The notes under the pieces were generated by a model, which was given only the letters and a program-made list of their open reading frames with translations, was not told the DNA's origin and did no database searches. The position numbers and the translations under genes are program-made. DNA of 64,000 nt. It comes from JADJPO01 sp963750395 (lineage in GTDB: Bacteria; Actinomycetota; Actinomycetes; Actinomycetales; Kineosporiaceae). This document shows positions 25,554-33,959 of this stretch, in pieces. Each line of letters opens with the position of its first letter. Position 1 is the first letter of the stretch. The stretch is taken from assembly GCA_963750395.1 (NCBI GenBank), contig CAVVQM010000010.1, positions 310,001-374,000 on the forward strand. The letters run 5' to 3'.

Positions 25554-26791
25554 TCATCGGTGCCCGGCCTGCGGCGGCGTCAACCGCGCGGGCAGCCGCG
25601 TCGTCTCATCGGTCCTGCTCGATCCCACCTGCCGCCGGGTCAGGCAGATCGCCGTGCTCAGGTCCGCTCCCCGCAGGTCCGCCCCGCGCAGATCCGCCCC
25701 GATCAGGTCGGCCAGGCGTAGATCGGCCCGCCGCAGGTCGGCGCCGATGAGCACGACGCCGCGCAGGGCGGCACCGCGCAGGTCCGCCCCCGGAGGTCAG
25801 CACCGGCCAGGTCGGCACCGACGTGGTCCACCACCGGCCGTCCCGCCGCCCGGCGCACCCGCAGGCTTGCCGCGCGCAGCACCGGCGCCGCCTCGGCCTG
25901 CACCGCCTCCACGTCCAGCCCGGCCGGTGGCTCGTCGGCCAGGGCACCGACGCGGCGCAGCATGGCATGCAGTGCGGGATCCTCGTCCAGTGCGGCCAGA
26001 TCGGTGAGGTACCAGAGCATCTCGTGCAGCGGCTGCAGCACCTCGAACATGGTCAGCGCCTCGGCCAGCGGCGCATCCTCGTTCCGGGCGACGGCCCGCT
26101 GACCCGCCCCGAAGCAGTCATAGGCGACACACCCCGGGTAGCCCAGCTCCCGCAATCGTGGGTGGATCCCGCACCACGAGTCGGTCAGGTGGTGACACGG
26201 CGTCCCGGGCGGCTTGGTGTGGGCGAAGTCCGCCGATCGCGCGTAGCCCGGTCCGATGCAGCACAGGGCCCGGCACCGCCCGCAGTCGGCGGCCAGGTCG
26301 ACGAGGTCCCGGCGGTAGCGCAGGTGCGGCAGGCCCGTCCCGCCGACGTCGTGCACCTGCTCGGTGCCGTCCGCGAACCAGCCCAGGCGCTCGTAGAACC
26401 GCCGACCGTCGGCATTGGCCTGCAGGACCCACAGGATCGCGATGGCGAACCCCGCGGCCCGCATCTCCTGCAGTGCGGCACCGAGCAATGCCGCACCGAT
26501 GCCGCGGCGCCTGTCCTGGACGTAGATCGCGTACACCTGCCCCTGGCCACCGCCCCCCAGGTCGGGGCCGAAGGACACGAATCCGACCACCCGGCCGTCG
26601 TCGGCGACCAGGCAGCGCGCACCGCTGTCGGTCGCGGTCAGTGCCCGATGCCACCACCCGGTTCGCTCCTGCACGTCGAGGGAGTCCAGGACCCGATCAG
26701 GCATCATGCCCCGGTAGGCGGCCCTCCAGGTGCGCACCTGCACCCCGGCCAGGGCCTCGGCGTCCACAGGGCGCGCCGGTCTGATCTGCAT
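25554..26791 (-). CDS. GNAT acetyltransferase fused to a Cys-rich pentapeptide-repeat protein (frameshifted)
   Basis: Residues 1-165 form a GNAT N-acetyltransferase (VYAIYVQDRRRGIGAALL is the acetyl-CoA loop). The frame continues without a break into a Cys-rich domain (CGRCRALCC, TPCHHL, WCGIHPRLRELGYPGC). That domain is normally the start of a separate actinobacterial pentapeptide protein. Pentapeptide repeats (ADLRG type) begin near the end, and the frame is lost in a run of five C at 25787-25791. One more base would give a continuous DLRGADLRGAALRG series to the stop at 25554. The substrate is unknown. The start ATG has a CAGACT -10-like box six bases upstream. Confidence 0.78.
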
Positions 26792-26797
26792 GTCCAG

Positions 26798-26803
26798 AGT
26801 CTG
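26798..26803 (-). promoter_or_regulatory. -10-like box for the GNAT-pentapeptide gene
   Basis: CAGACT on the minus strand ends six bases before the ATG at 26791, in a 38-base divergent gap with the lysozyme gene. Weaker than the other leaderless candidates. Confidence 0.35.
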
Positions 26804-26829
26804 CCCATCCCGCGCTGATAGAACGAGTC

Positions 26830-27702
26830 ATGACCGCACAGCCTTGGCGGGCCCGGTTTGCAGCCGTTCCGGTGCTGGTGACCGTGCTGACGACCGCTGC
26901 CTGCAGCGACGGGACCGGCGCGACCGCCTCGTCCGAACCATCCACCACCTCCGCGGGGACACCCACCGCCTCGGAGCAGGGATCCACGCCCGGCGGTTCG
27001 ACGCCCTCGGTGGTGCAGACCCCCGCGCCGAGCCCGTCGGCCACGGGATCCGTCCCCTCGATATCCCCTGCGGCGATCGGCCCGGTCCAGGGCATCGATG
27101 TGTCCGCCTACCAACCCACGGTGGACTGGGCACGGTGGCGCGACGAGGGCGTCGCCTTCACCTATGTCAAGGCGAGTGAGGGCACCACGTGGACCAACAC
27201 CTACTTCAGCGCCCAGTGGAAGGGAGCCCGGGCGGTGGGCATGTACACCGGCGCCTATCACTACGCGCTACCCGGCAGTTCCTCCGGAGCCGCCCAGGCC
27301 CAGCACTTCGTGGACTCCGGCGGGGGATGGACCGCCGACGGCCGCACCCTTCCCGGTGCGCTCGACCTGGAGCAGGATCCACGCAACAGCGCCGATCCCT
27401 GCCACGGCAAGACCCCGGCGCAGATGGTGTCGTGGATCCGGGACTTCACCTCCACCTACAAGCGCCTCACCGGCCGCGAGGCCGTCATCTACGTCAAGGC
27501 CGGCTGGTGGGCGCAGTGCACCGCCGGAAACAGCTCGTTCTCGGCGAACCCGCTGTGGCTGTACGACCATAGGGCCCCGATGGGTCCGGTTCCGGCGGGC
27601 TGGAAGCGCCCGACGATCTGGCAGTACGCGGTCAAGACCGTGGATCGAAACGTCTTCCTCGCCGGAGGCGACGAACTGGCCCGCTGGGCCGCAGACTCCT
27701 GA
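26830..27702 (+). CDS. GH25-family lysozyme lipoprotein
   Basis: A 290-residue secreted muramidase. The signal peptide ends in a lipobox-like TTAAC, then a Ser/Thr/Pro linker to about residue 90. The GH25 TIM barrel follows, with GIDVSAYQ, VAFTYVKASEG, GAYHYALP and the catalytic DLE in GALDLEQ. It would cleave peptidoglycan at the cell surface, in wall remodelling or defence. The ATG is 38 bases from the divergent GNAT gene, so both share a short promoter region. Confidence 0.92.
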   Translation: MTAQPWRARFAAVPVLVTVLTTAACSDGTGATASSEPSTTSAGTPTASEQGSTPGGSTPSVVQTPAPSPSATGSVPSISPAAIGPVQGIDVSAYQPTVDWARWRDEGVAFTYVKASEGTTWTNTYFSAQWKGARAVGMYTGAYHYALPGSSSGAAQAQHFVDSGGGWTADGRTLPGALDLEQDPRNSADPCHGKTPAQMVSWIRDFTSTYKRLTGREAVIYVKAGWWAQCTAGNSSFSANPLWLYDHRAPMGPVPAGWKRPTIWQYAVKTVDRNVFLAGGDELARWAADS

Positions 27703-27703
27703 C

Positions 27704-28765
27704 ATGACACACGCGCTCGCCGATTTCGTCGCGGGGCTGCCGAAGGCCGAACTGCATGTCCACCACGTCGGCTCGGCCACCCCCGACATCGTCGCCGAAC
27801 TCGCCGCCCGTCACCCCGGCAGGGTGCCGACCGACCCCGGGGCCCTGGCGGACTACTTCACCTTCACCGACTTCGCGCACTTCATCGAGGTGTACATGTC
27901 GGTGGTGGACCTCATCGCCACCGCGGACGACGTCCGGTTGCTCACCTACCGGGTCGCCGGCGAGATGGCGGGCCAGAACGTGCGCTACGCCGAACTGACC
28001 ATGACGCCCTACACCTCCGTGCGGCGCGGGATGGCGATCGAGGCCTACACCGAGGCCATCGAGGATGCACGGATCGCCGCCGAACGCGACCTCGGCGTCG
28101 TCCTGCGGTGGATCTACGACATCCCCAGCGAGTTCGGCCTGAAAGCAGCCGAGGCCACGGCGGACTACGCGGTCCAGCACGGGCCGCCCGCGTTGGTCGG
28201 CTTCGGACTGGGCGGCCCGGAGTTCGGGATCGAACGCGAATGGTTCACCGGCGCCTTCGACCGGGCCCGTGCGGCCGGCCTGCACAGCGTGCCGCACGCC
28301 GGGGAGAGCACCGGGCCGCAGGCCGTCTGGCACGCCCTGACCGTCCTGGGCGCCGAACGCATCGGGCATGGGATCGCCTCCGCCCAGGACCCGGCGCTGC
28401 TCGACCACCTGGCCCAGCACCGGATCCCGCTCGAGGTCTGTCCGACGTCCAACGTCGCCACGCGCGTGGTGCGGCACCTCGCGGACCATCCGATCCGGAT
28501 CCTGCACGAGGCCGGCGTCCGGGTCACCGTGAACAGCGACGATCCACCGATGTTCGCCACCACGCTGAACCACGAGTACGAGATCGCCGCCGACCTGCTC
28601 GGCCTCGACGAGACCGGTCTGGCCGATCTGGCCCGCGCGGCCGTCGACGCCTCGTTCGCCCCGCAGGAGACGGCAGCGCGGCTGCGGGCCGAGATCGACG
28701 CCTACCTGGGCACCTGGACGGCGGCGGGCTCCGACGTCACCGGAGACGTCACCGGATCGTCGTGA
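27704..28765 (+). CDS. add: adenosine deaminase
   Basis: A 353-residue amidohydrolase of the adenosine deaminase family. The zinc and catalytic residues are seen as HVH (18-20), PHAGES, RIGHGI and NSDDPPMF. It converts adenosine to inosine in purine salvage. The N-terminal motif LHVHHVGSATP is the form usual in actinobacteria. It begins one base after the lysozyme stop codon, with no own ribosome site visible, so it may depend on readthrough from that gene. Confidence 0.94.
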   Translation: MTHALADFVAGLPKAELHVHHVGSATPDIVAELAARHPGRVPTDPGALADYFTFTDFAHFIEVYMSVVDLIATADDVRLLTYRVAGEMAGQNVRYAELTMTPYTSVRRGMAIEAYTEAIEDARIAAERDLGVVLRWIYDIPSEFGLKAAEATADYAVQHGPPALVGFGLGGPEFGIEREWFTGAFDRARAAGLHSVPHAGESTGPQAVWHALTVLGAERIGHGIASAQDPALLDHLAQHRIPLEVCPTSNVATRVVRHLADHPIRILHEAGVRVTVNSDDPPMFATTLNHEYEIAADLLGLDETGLADLARAAVDASFAPQETAARLRAEIDAYLGTWTAAGSDVTGDVTGSS

Positions 28766-28791
28766 TCCGCGGCGGCCCCGTGCGAACCGGC

Positions 28792-29646
28792 TCAGGTGGC
28801 CAGTTCGGCCAGCAGTCTCTGGCGCCACGCCTCGGTCTCGGCGACCTGGTTGAACGTGAACATGTGCAGGCCGATGACGCCGTGCTCGCTTCCCCCCACC
28901 GAGGATGCCACCTGGGACAGCAGTCTCTGCGGGGAGTAGCCGGGCGAGGTGAGCCGGGCGACCCACCCGGTGTGCTTGGTCAGGTACCGGGTCGACTCCC
29001 CGACGCCCACCTTGGTGGCCATGGCGAGCAGTTTGGCGGGCTCGACCGGTCCGGCCAGGCCGACCCTGATCGGCAGGACGACGCCGCGCCGGCGCACCCG
29101 CCTGACCCATTGGCTGATCAGGGCGGCGTCGAAACAGAGGTTGGACACGATCACGGTGCCGTGGGACCGCTTGTCCCACATGGCCTGGACGGCGACGTCG
29201 TCGTCGATCGCCGGGTGCTGCTCGGGGTACCCGGTGATCCCGACGTGGGTGAACGGTCGGCCGATCCGGGTCAGCTCCTCCAGGGCCGGCAGCGCCCCGT
29301 CCCACGGTCCCAGGGGCGGGTCGGCGTCCCCGGCCGGCATGAACACCTCCTCGACCCCGGCGGCCCGCACCCGCGCCACCACCTCGGCCAGGTGCTCGGG
29401 GCCGCTCAGCAGTCGCGCCGCGAGGTGCGGAACGACCCGGAAGCCCTGCTGGGCCAGGCGTTCGACGAGAGCGAGCGTGGGTTCCAGACCCTTGACCGGC
29501 GAGGCGGTGACCGTGATCGTGACGCTCTTCGGCACGGCGGCGAGGACCTTCTCCTCGATCGAGGCGGTCGGGATCACCTCATAGCGCGCGGCCTCGAGCA
29601 GCCGCCGCTCCGCCCGACGGTCCCGGGTCAATCTGACTGTCCTCAT
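28792..29646 (-). CDS. short methylenetetrahydrofolate reductase-like protein
   Basis: A 284-residue TIM-barrel protein of the MTHFR superfamily. Recognisable pieces are SVTITVTASPVKGLEPTL, RVVPHLAAR, VFMPAGDADPPLGPW, VGITGYPEQHP and GLHMFTFNQVAETEAW. It resembles the shortened, divergent MTHFRs of mycobacteria more than E. coli MetF. It would interconvert 5-methyl- and 5,10-methylene-THF. Placed 3 kb from the methyltransferase operon, it could feed methyl-THF into the oxidative folate branch; the operon link is not direct. Confidence 0.85.
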   Translation of the reverse strand: MRTVRLTRDRRAERRLLEAARYEVIPTASIEEKVLAAVPKSVTITVTASPVKGLEPTLALVERLAQQGFRVVPHLAARLLSGPEHLAEVVARVRAAGVEEVFMPAGDADPPLGPWDGALPALEELTRIGRPFTHVGITGYPEQHPAIDDDVAVQAMWDKRSHGTVIVSNLCFDAALISQWVRRVRRRGVVLPIRVGLAGPVEPAKLLAMATKVGVGESTRYLTKHTGWVARLTSPGYSPQRLLSQVASSVGGSEHGVIGLHMFTFNQVAETEAWRQRLLAELAT

Positions 29647-29821
29647 CCCCGGCCCCTCACTCGGGTGGCGTCACGGATGCGGCGATGGTAGCTCCAGGCG
29701 GAACGCGTTGCATATGGGACAACCCATCTTGCTCCAGGCAGAGTGGTGTCGAGATGGCGTCAGGATGTGCCGAGACTGGATAGGCACGTGGAGGCACACG
29801 TGGAGGCAGGGGAGACAGGCC

Positions 29822-30325
29822 ATGGCCCGCAGCACCAGAGGCGTCAAGCCGCGCCGGTTCAGCGCCGGACTGCTGCTGTTCCGTCGAGGGGAGGCGGGCG
29901 GACCGCAGGTCCTGCTCGGCCATATGGGTGGTCCCCTCTGGCAGCGCCGAGACGTGGGCGCCTGGAGCATCCCCAAGGGCGGCTACGAGGGTGAGGAGGA
30001 CCCGTTCGAGGCGGCCCGTCGCGAATTCGTGGAGGAGGTCGGGATCCCGCTGCCGGACGTGCCGGCCACCTCCTTCCTGCCGCTCGGTGAGGTCGTGCAG
30101 GCCAACAACAAACAGGTCACGGCCTGGGCGCTCGAGGGGGACGTCGACCCGGAGCAGGCCCGGAGCAACACCTTCGAGCTGGAGTGGCCCCCGCGATCGG
30201 GGCGCATTCAAACCTTTCCCGAGTTCGATCGCGTCGCCTGGTTCGCCCTGGACGACGCCGAGCAGCGCATCGTCTCCGCCCAGGCCCGGTTCATCAGCCG
30301 GCTACGCGATCACCTGTCCGGCTGA
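29822..30325 (+). CDS. NUDIX hydrolase
   Basis: A 167-residue NUDIX protein. The Nudix box is complete: GGYEGEEDPFEAARREFVEE followed by VG. It begins RFSAGLLLFRR and matches the actinobacterial group whose substrates (dinucleotide polyphosphates or 8-oxo-dGTP-like compounds) are mostly untested. The ATG has a GGGGAGA ribosome site. Its 3' end overlaps the convergent CYTH-CHAD gene by 32 bases, so no terminator separates them. Confidence 0.92.
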   Translation: MARSTRGVKPRRFSAGLLLFRRGEAGGPQVLLGHMGGPLWQRRDVGAWSIPKGGYEGEEDPFEAARREFVEEVGIPLPDVPATSFLPLGEVVQANNKQVTAWALEGDVDPEQARSNTFELEWPPRSGRIQTFPEFDRVAWFALDDAEQRIVSAQARFISRLRDHLSG

Positions 30326-31883
30326 ACCGGTCGGCAGCCACGCCGGATCCGCCGTCCGGCCACACCTCGGCAAGGGCCTGCGCCGTCCGATCCCCGCGGG
30401 ACTGGGCCAGCGCGTGCAGCCGACCGTAGGTGAACGTCGGTTCGCCCGCCTCCTGCGCGGCGTCGGCCAGCGCCACCAGTTCGGCCCGGATCACCACGGT
30501 GTCCTGGTGATCCCCCAGCAGTGACTGGACCCGCGACATCGACTCGGCCTGCTCGAGCGCCTGCGCCCCGAGCACCGGAGCGAGGGCCTCGCCCGCGTAG
30601 CGGGCCCGCTTGGCCGCCTTGCGGATCCCGTGCAGGACGGCGTCGGTCTCGCCCGGCCCCGCCTCGGCGAGGGCTGCCCGGCGTCGTTCGACGCGGCGCC
30701 GGCTGCGCTCCAGCATGCGGACGAGCGCCCGGCGCCCCTTGCGCTCGGCGCCGGACGTCAACGGCGGGTCGGCCAGCAGGGTGTCCAGATCATCCAGCAG
30801 GCAGTAGTAGCGCTCGCTGCGCATCGCCGCCAGGCCCTGGGCCCGCGCGCGGCGATAGTCGCCGTCCAGGGTCTCGCGGATCCGCCGGACGACGGGTCCG
30901 CGCCGCAGGCCGGACGGTTCGGCCCGCACCTGGTTCAGCAGTGCGTCTCGGACGACCTCGGCGTCCCGGGCGGCGCCGAGTTCGGCGCCGATCCAGCGCA
31001 GTTCGTCGCTCAGGGGGTCGGTCCGGGAGCGGTCCAGCAGGTGCCGGAACGTGGCCAGGGCGCTGCGAAGCCGCCGGCAGGCGACCCGGAACTGATGGAC
31101 GGCGTCGGGCCTCTCGGCACGGACCGAAGGGTCGCTGGCCATCAGGTGAGCGACCTCGGTGGACAGGTAGTCGAGCATGGCGGCCACCGCGACGCCGTCC
31201 GTCGAGGGGTCCGCGGACCGCCTCCGGGCCGGGGCGACCCGCCCGGGCCGTCCCATCGCCCGGGCGAGCTTGGAGGCGTTGCTGCTCGGCAGGGCGCCGG
31301 CCGCGACGAGCCGGGTGGCGATCGGCTCCAGGACCCCCGCGTCGGGCCCGACCACCTCGACCTCGAGCTCGCGCCAGTCCTGCTCCAACGGCTCGCCGTC
31401 CGGGCCCATGCCGGAGCTGGCGACCTCGTCGATCATCACCTCGGCGAGCGGGGCGTCGTCCGGGCCGCTGAGCGTGGTCACGGTACGGGTGGTGGACAGG
31501 GTGGCGATCGGGGCGAGAGAGCGCCCGCGGGTGTAGACCGCGACGGCGTCCTGCAGGGCCTGCGGCACCGTGCGCGTCGACCGGCCCAGGGGCAGCACGA
31601 GTTCACCCTTGACGTCCGCCCCGTCGCCGGGTTCCTTGAGGTGCCATCCGGCATCCGGTCCGCCCGTCCGTCGCCGCAGGGTGCGCCGGGCCGCGAGCAG
31701 GCGCAGGTCGTCGGTGTCGAAGTAGGTGGCCTCGAGCTGGTGGACCACCGGCCGCCCGGCGAGGCCGCCCTCGGTCAGGCCGGTCAGGTCCGGCAGCTCG
31801 AAATCGGTGGGCAGCTCGAACTTCCGTTCGATCTCGAGCTTGCTCTCGGCGCCGGCCGATCCGCCCTTGCGCTGCTTCGTCAC
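30294..31883 (-). CDS. CYTH-CHAD domain protein
   Basis: A 529-residue protein with an N-terminal CYTH (triphosphate tunnel) domain, whose ExExK motif is LEIERKF, and a C-terminal helical CHAD domain rich in conserved His/Arg/Lys (VHQFRVACRRLRSALATF, GIRKAAKRARYAGEAL). CYTH domains act on triphosphates, and CHAD domains bind polyphosphate granules. The GTG start at 31883 follows a GATACT -10 box by six bases with no ribosome site. A PPK2 gene lies 1.2 kb away, which fits a polyphosphate theme. Confidence 0.92.
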   Translation of the reverse strand: MTKQRKGGSAGAESKLEIERKFELPTDFELPDLTGLTEGGLAGRPVVHQLEATYFDTDDLRLLAARRTLRRRTGGPDAGWHLKEPGDGADVKGELVLPLGRSTRTVPQALQDAVAVYTRGRSLAPIATLSTTRTVTTLSGPDDAPLAEVMIDEVASSGMGPDGEPLEQDWRELEVEVVGPDAGVLEPIATRLVAAGALPSSNASKLARAMGRPGRVAPARRRSADPSTDGVAVAAMLDYLSTEVAHLMASDPSVRAERPDAVHQFRVACRRLRSALATFRHLLDRSRTDPLSDELRWIGAELGAARDAEVVRDALLNQVRAEPSGLRRGPVVRRIRETLDGDYRRARAQGLAAMRSERYYCLLDDLDTLLADPPLTSGAERKGRRALVRMLERSRRRVERRRAALAEAGPGETDAVLHGIRKAAKRARYAGEALAPVLGAQALEQAESMSRVQSLLGDHQDTVVIRAELVALADAAQEAGEPTFTYGRLHALAQSRGDRTAQALAEVWPDGGSGVAADRFSRTGDRVAG

Positions 31884-31889
31884 CGGACA

Positions 31890-31895
31890 AGTATC
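31890..31895 (-). promoter_or_regulatory. -10 box of a leaderless promoter for the CYTH-CHAD gene
   Basis: GATACT on the minus strand, six bases before the GTG at 31883; no Shine-Dalgarno sequence. Confidence 0.45.
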
Positions 31896-31931
31896 GGGCA
31901 CGCCCGCCGGGCGGCATGACACGCTGAGCCC

Positions 31932-33044
31932 GTGTCGACGCCACACCCCGAGCCCGCCCGCGATCCCGTCGAGGACCTGCGGCGCATCGCCTTCCTGCTC
32001 GAACGCAGCCTGGAGTCCAGCTACCGGGTCAAGGCCTTCCGGACGGCGGCGGCCGCCCTGGCCTCGCTGCCGCGCGAGGACGTCGCGCTGCTGGCCGAGA
32101 CCGGCGGATTGCGCGGGATCAAGGGCATCGGGGAGCGCACCGCGAGCGTCGTCGAACAGTCGTGCGCCGGTGACGAACCGGAGTATCTGAGCGAGCTCAT
32201 CGAGCGGGCGGGCGGTGCCCTGGCCACCGGGGGCGACGACCTGCGTGCCGCGCTGCGCGGTGACCTGCACACCCATTCAGACTGGTCGGACGGCGGTTCC
32301 CCGATCGCGGAGATGGCACGCGACGCCGCCGCGCTCGGGCATGACTACGCCGTCCTCACCGATCACTCCCCCCGGTTGACGGTGGCCAACGGGTTGACCC
32401 CGCAGCGTCTGCGCCGTCAGCTCGAGGTGCTCGCCCAGGTCAATCAGACCCTGGCGCAGGAGCCGTCCGGCCACTTCGCGATGCTGTCCGGGATAGAGGT
32501 GGACATCCTCAGCCACGGGGGTCTCGATCAGGAGGAAGGGCTGCTCGAGCGCCTGGACGTGGTCGTGGCCAGCGTGCACTCGGAACTGCGGATGCCGAGT
32601 CCGGCGATGACCAGTCGGATGATCGCGGCGGTGAGGAATCCGCACACCGACGTGCTCGGACACTGCACCGGGCGCTACGTCATCGACCGCAGCTACGGCA
32701 CGTCGTCGATGCGCGGGCGCACCCGCAGCGGCAAGGCCCGGCCGCCGTCCACCTTCGATGCCGAGGCGGTGTTCGCGGCGTGCGCCGAGGCCGGTGTGGC
32801 CGTCGAGATCAACTCCCGGCCGGAGCGGCTGGACCCACCGATGGCGTTGTTGCGCAAGGCCGTTGCCGCGGGATGCCTGTTCGCCATCGACACGGACGCC
32901 CACGCCCCGGGCCAGCTCGACTGGCAGCAGATCGGCGCCGCCCGGGCCGAGGACGCCGGGGTGACGGCCGATCGTGTGGTGAACACCTGGCCGGTGCGGG
33001 ACCTGCTGGCCTGGACCGCCGACCACGGGCATCGACCGACCTGA
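31932..33044 (+). CDS. PHP-domain phosphoesterase with helix-hairpin-helix region (PolX-related, no polymerase domain)
   Basis: A 370-residue protein. The N-terminal part (about 1-100) has a Pol-beta-like 8-kDa/HhH region (RIAFLLERSLESSYRVKAFR, then GIKGIGERTASVV). The PHP domain follows, with metal-site motifs DLHTHSDWSDG, LTDHSPRL, HSELRM and IDTDAHAP. The polymerase domain of full PolX is absent. It probably acts as a nuclease or phosphatase in DNA metabolism. The GTG start lies 48 bases from the divergent CYTH-CHAD gene. Confidence 0.9.
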   Translation: MSTPHPEPARDPVEDLRRIAFLLERSLESSYRVKAFRTAAAALASLPREDVALLAETGGLRGIKGIGERTASVVEQSCAGDEPEYLSELIERAGGALATGGDDLRAALRGDLHTHSDWSDGGSPIAEMARDAAALGHDYAVLTDHSPRLTVANGLTPQRLRRQLEVLAQVNQTLAQEPSGHFAMLSGIEVDILSHGGLDQEEGLLERLDVVVASVHSELRMPSPAMTSRMIAAVRNPHTDVLGHCTGRYVIDRSYGTSSMRGRTRSGKARPPSTFDAEAVFAACAEAGVAVEINSRPERLDPPMALLRKAVAAGCLFAIDTDAHAPGQLDWQQIGAARAEDAGVTADRVVNTWPVRDLLAWTADHGHRPT

Positions 33045-33073
33045 TCGCGCGGCGGGCAGACCGGACGGGGTGT

Positions 33074-33934
33074 TCAGTACCTCTGTGGCACGAACGTCTG
33101 CTCGTGCATGGGGGGACGCACATAGGGCATCTCCTTCATGACCGGCAGCTCGACCACGTCGGGGGCGACGTCCTGGTAGTCGAACTGGCTCAGCAGGTGG
33201 GAGATGCAGTTCAGGCGGGCGGCCTTCTTGTCGTCGGAGGGGACGACGTACCAGGGCGCCTGCTTGATGTCGGTGTACTGGAAGGTGGTGTCCTTGGCCA
33301 TGGAGTACTTGACGTAGAGCTCGTGCTCGGCGAGGTCCATGTCCGAGAGCTTCCACCGCTTGAGGGGCTCGGCGTTGCGGGCCTCGAACCGGGCGCGCTG
33401 TTCCTCGTAGGACACCGAGAACCAGTACTTGATGACCATGATCCCGCTGCGCACGAGCATCCGCTCGAACTCCGGGCAGGAGCGCAGGAACTCCTGGTGC
33501 TCGGCCTCGGTGCAGTAGCCCATCACCCACTCGACGTTCGAGCGGTTGTACCAACTGCGGTCGAACAGCACCATCTCGCCGGCGGCCGGCAGATGCTCGA
33601 CGTACTTCTGGAAGTACCACTGGGTCTTCTGGCGCTCGGTCGGCTTCGGCAGGGCCACGACGCGGACGGTACGGGGACTGGTGCGTTCGGTGATCCGTTT
33701 GATCACACCCCCCTTGCCGGCCGATCCACGCCCCTCGAAGATCACCAGGACCTTCAGGCCCTGGGACTGGATCCAGTACTGAAGCAGCACGAGCTGCTCC
33801 TGCAGCTTGGCCATCTCCACGTCGTAGTAGGAGCCCTTGAGTCGCCCACGGCGGTTGTAGTGCTCCGGATTGCGTCGCCCGTCGGCGATGCCGACGTCAT
33901 CGGCGCCCTCCGGCGGCGTCACCTTCTTCGACAT
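33074..33934 (-). CDS. ppk2: polyphosphate kinase 2
   Basis: A 286-residue PPK2. Walker A is GRGSAGKGG (about 68-76), a variant of the usual GRDAAGKGG, and the Walker B/lid region is FDRSWYNRSNVEWVMG. PPK2 transfers phosphate between polyphosphate and nucleotides; the single-domain form usually phosphorylates NDPs or NMPs. The Asp-to-Gly change in the P-loop region could affect direction or metal use. The ATG at 33934 follows a GGGAGG ribosome site. Confidence 0.93.
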   Translation of the reverse strand: MSKKVTPPEGADDVGIADGRRNPEHYNRRGRLKGSYYDVEMAKLQEQLVLLQYWIQSQGLKVLVIFEGRGSAGKGGVIKRITERTSPRTVRVVALPKPTERQKTQWYFQKYVEHLPAAGEMVLFDRSWYNRSNVEWVMGYCTEAEHQEFLRSCPEFERMLVRSGIMVIKYWFSVSYEEQRARFEARNAEPLKRWKLSDMDLAEHELYVKYSMAKDTTFQYTDIKQAPWYVVPSDDKKAARLNCISHLLSQFDYQDVAPDVVELPVMKEMPYVRPPMHEQTFVPQRY

Positions 33935-33959
33935 GCGGCCTCCCTGTTGTTCTCGAACC

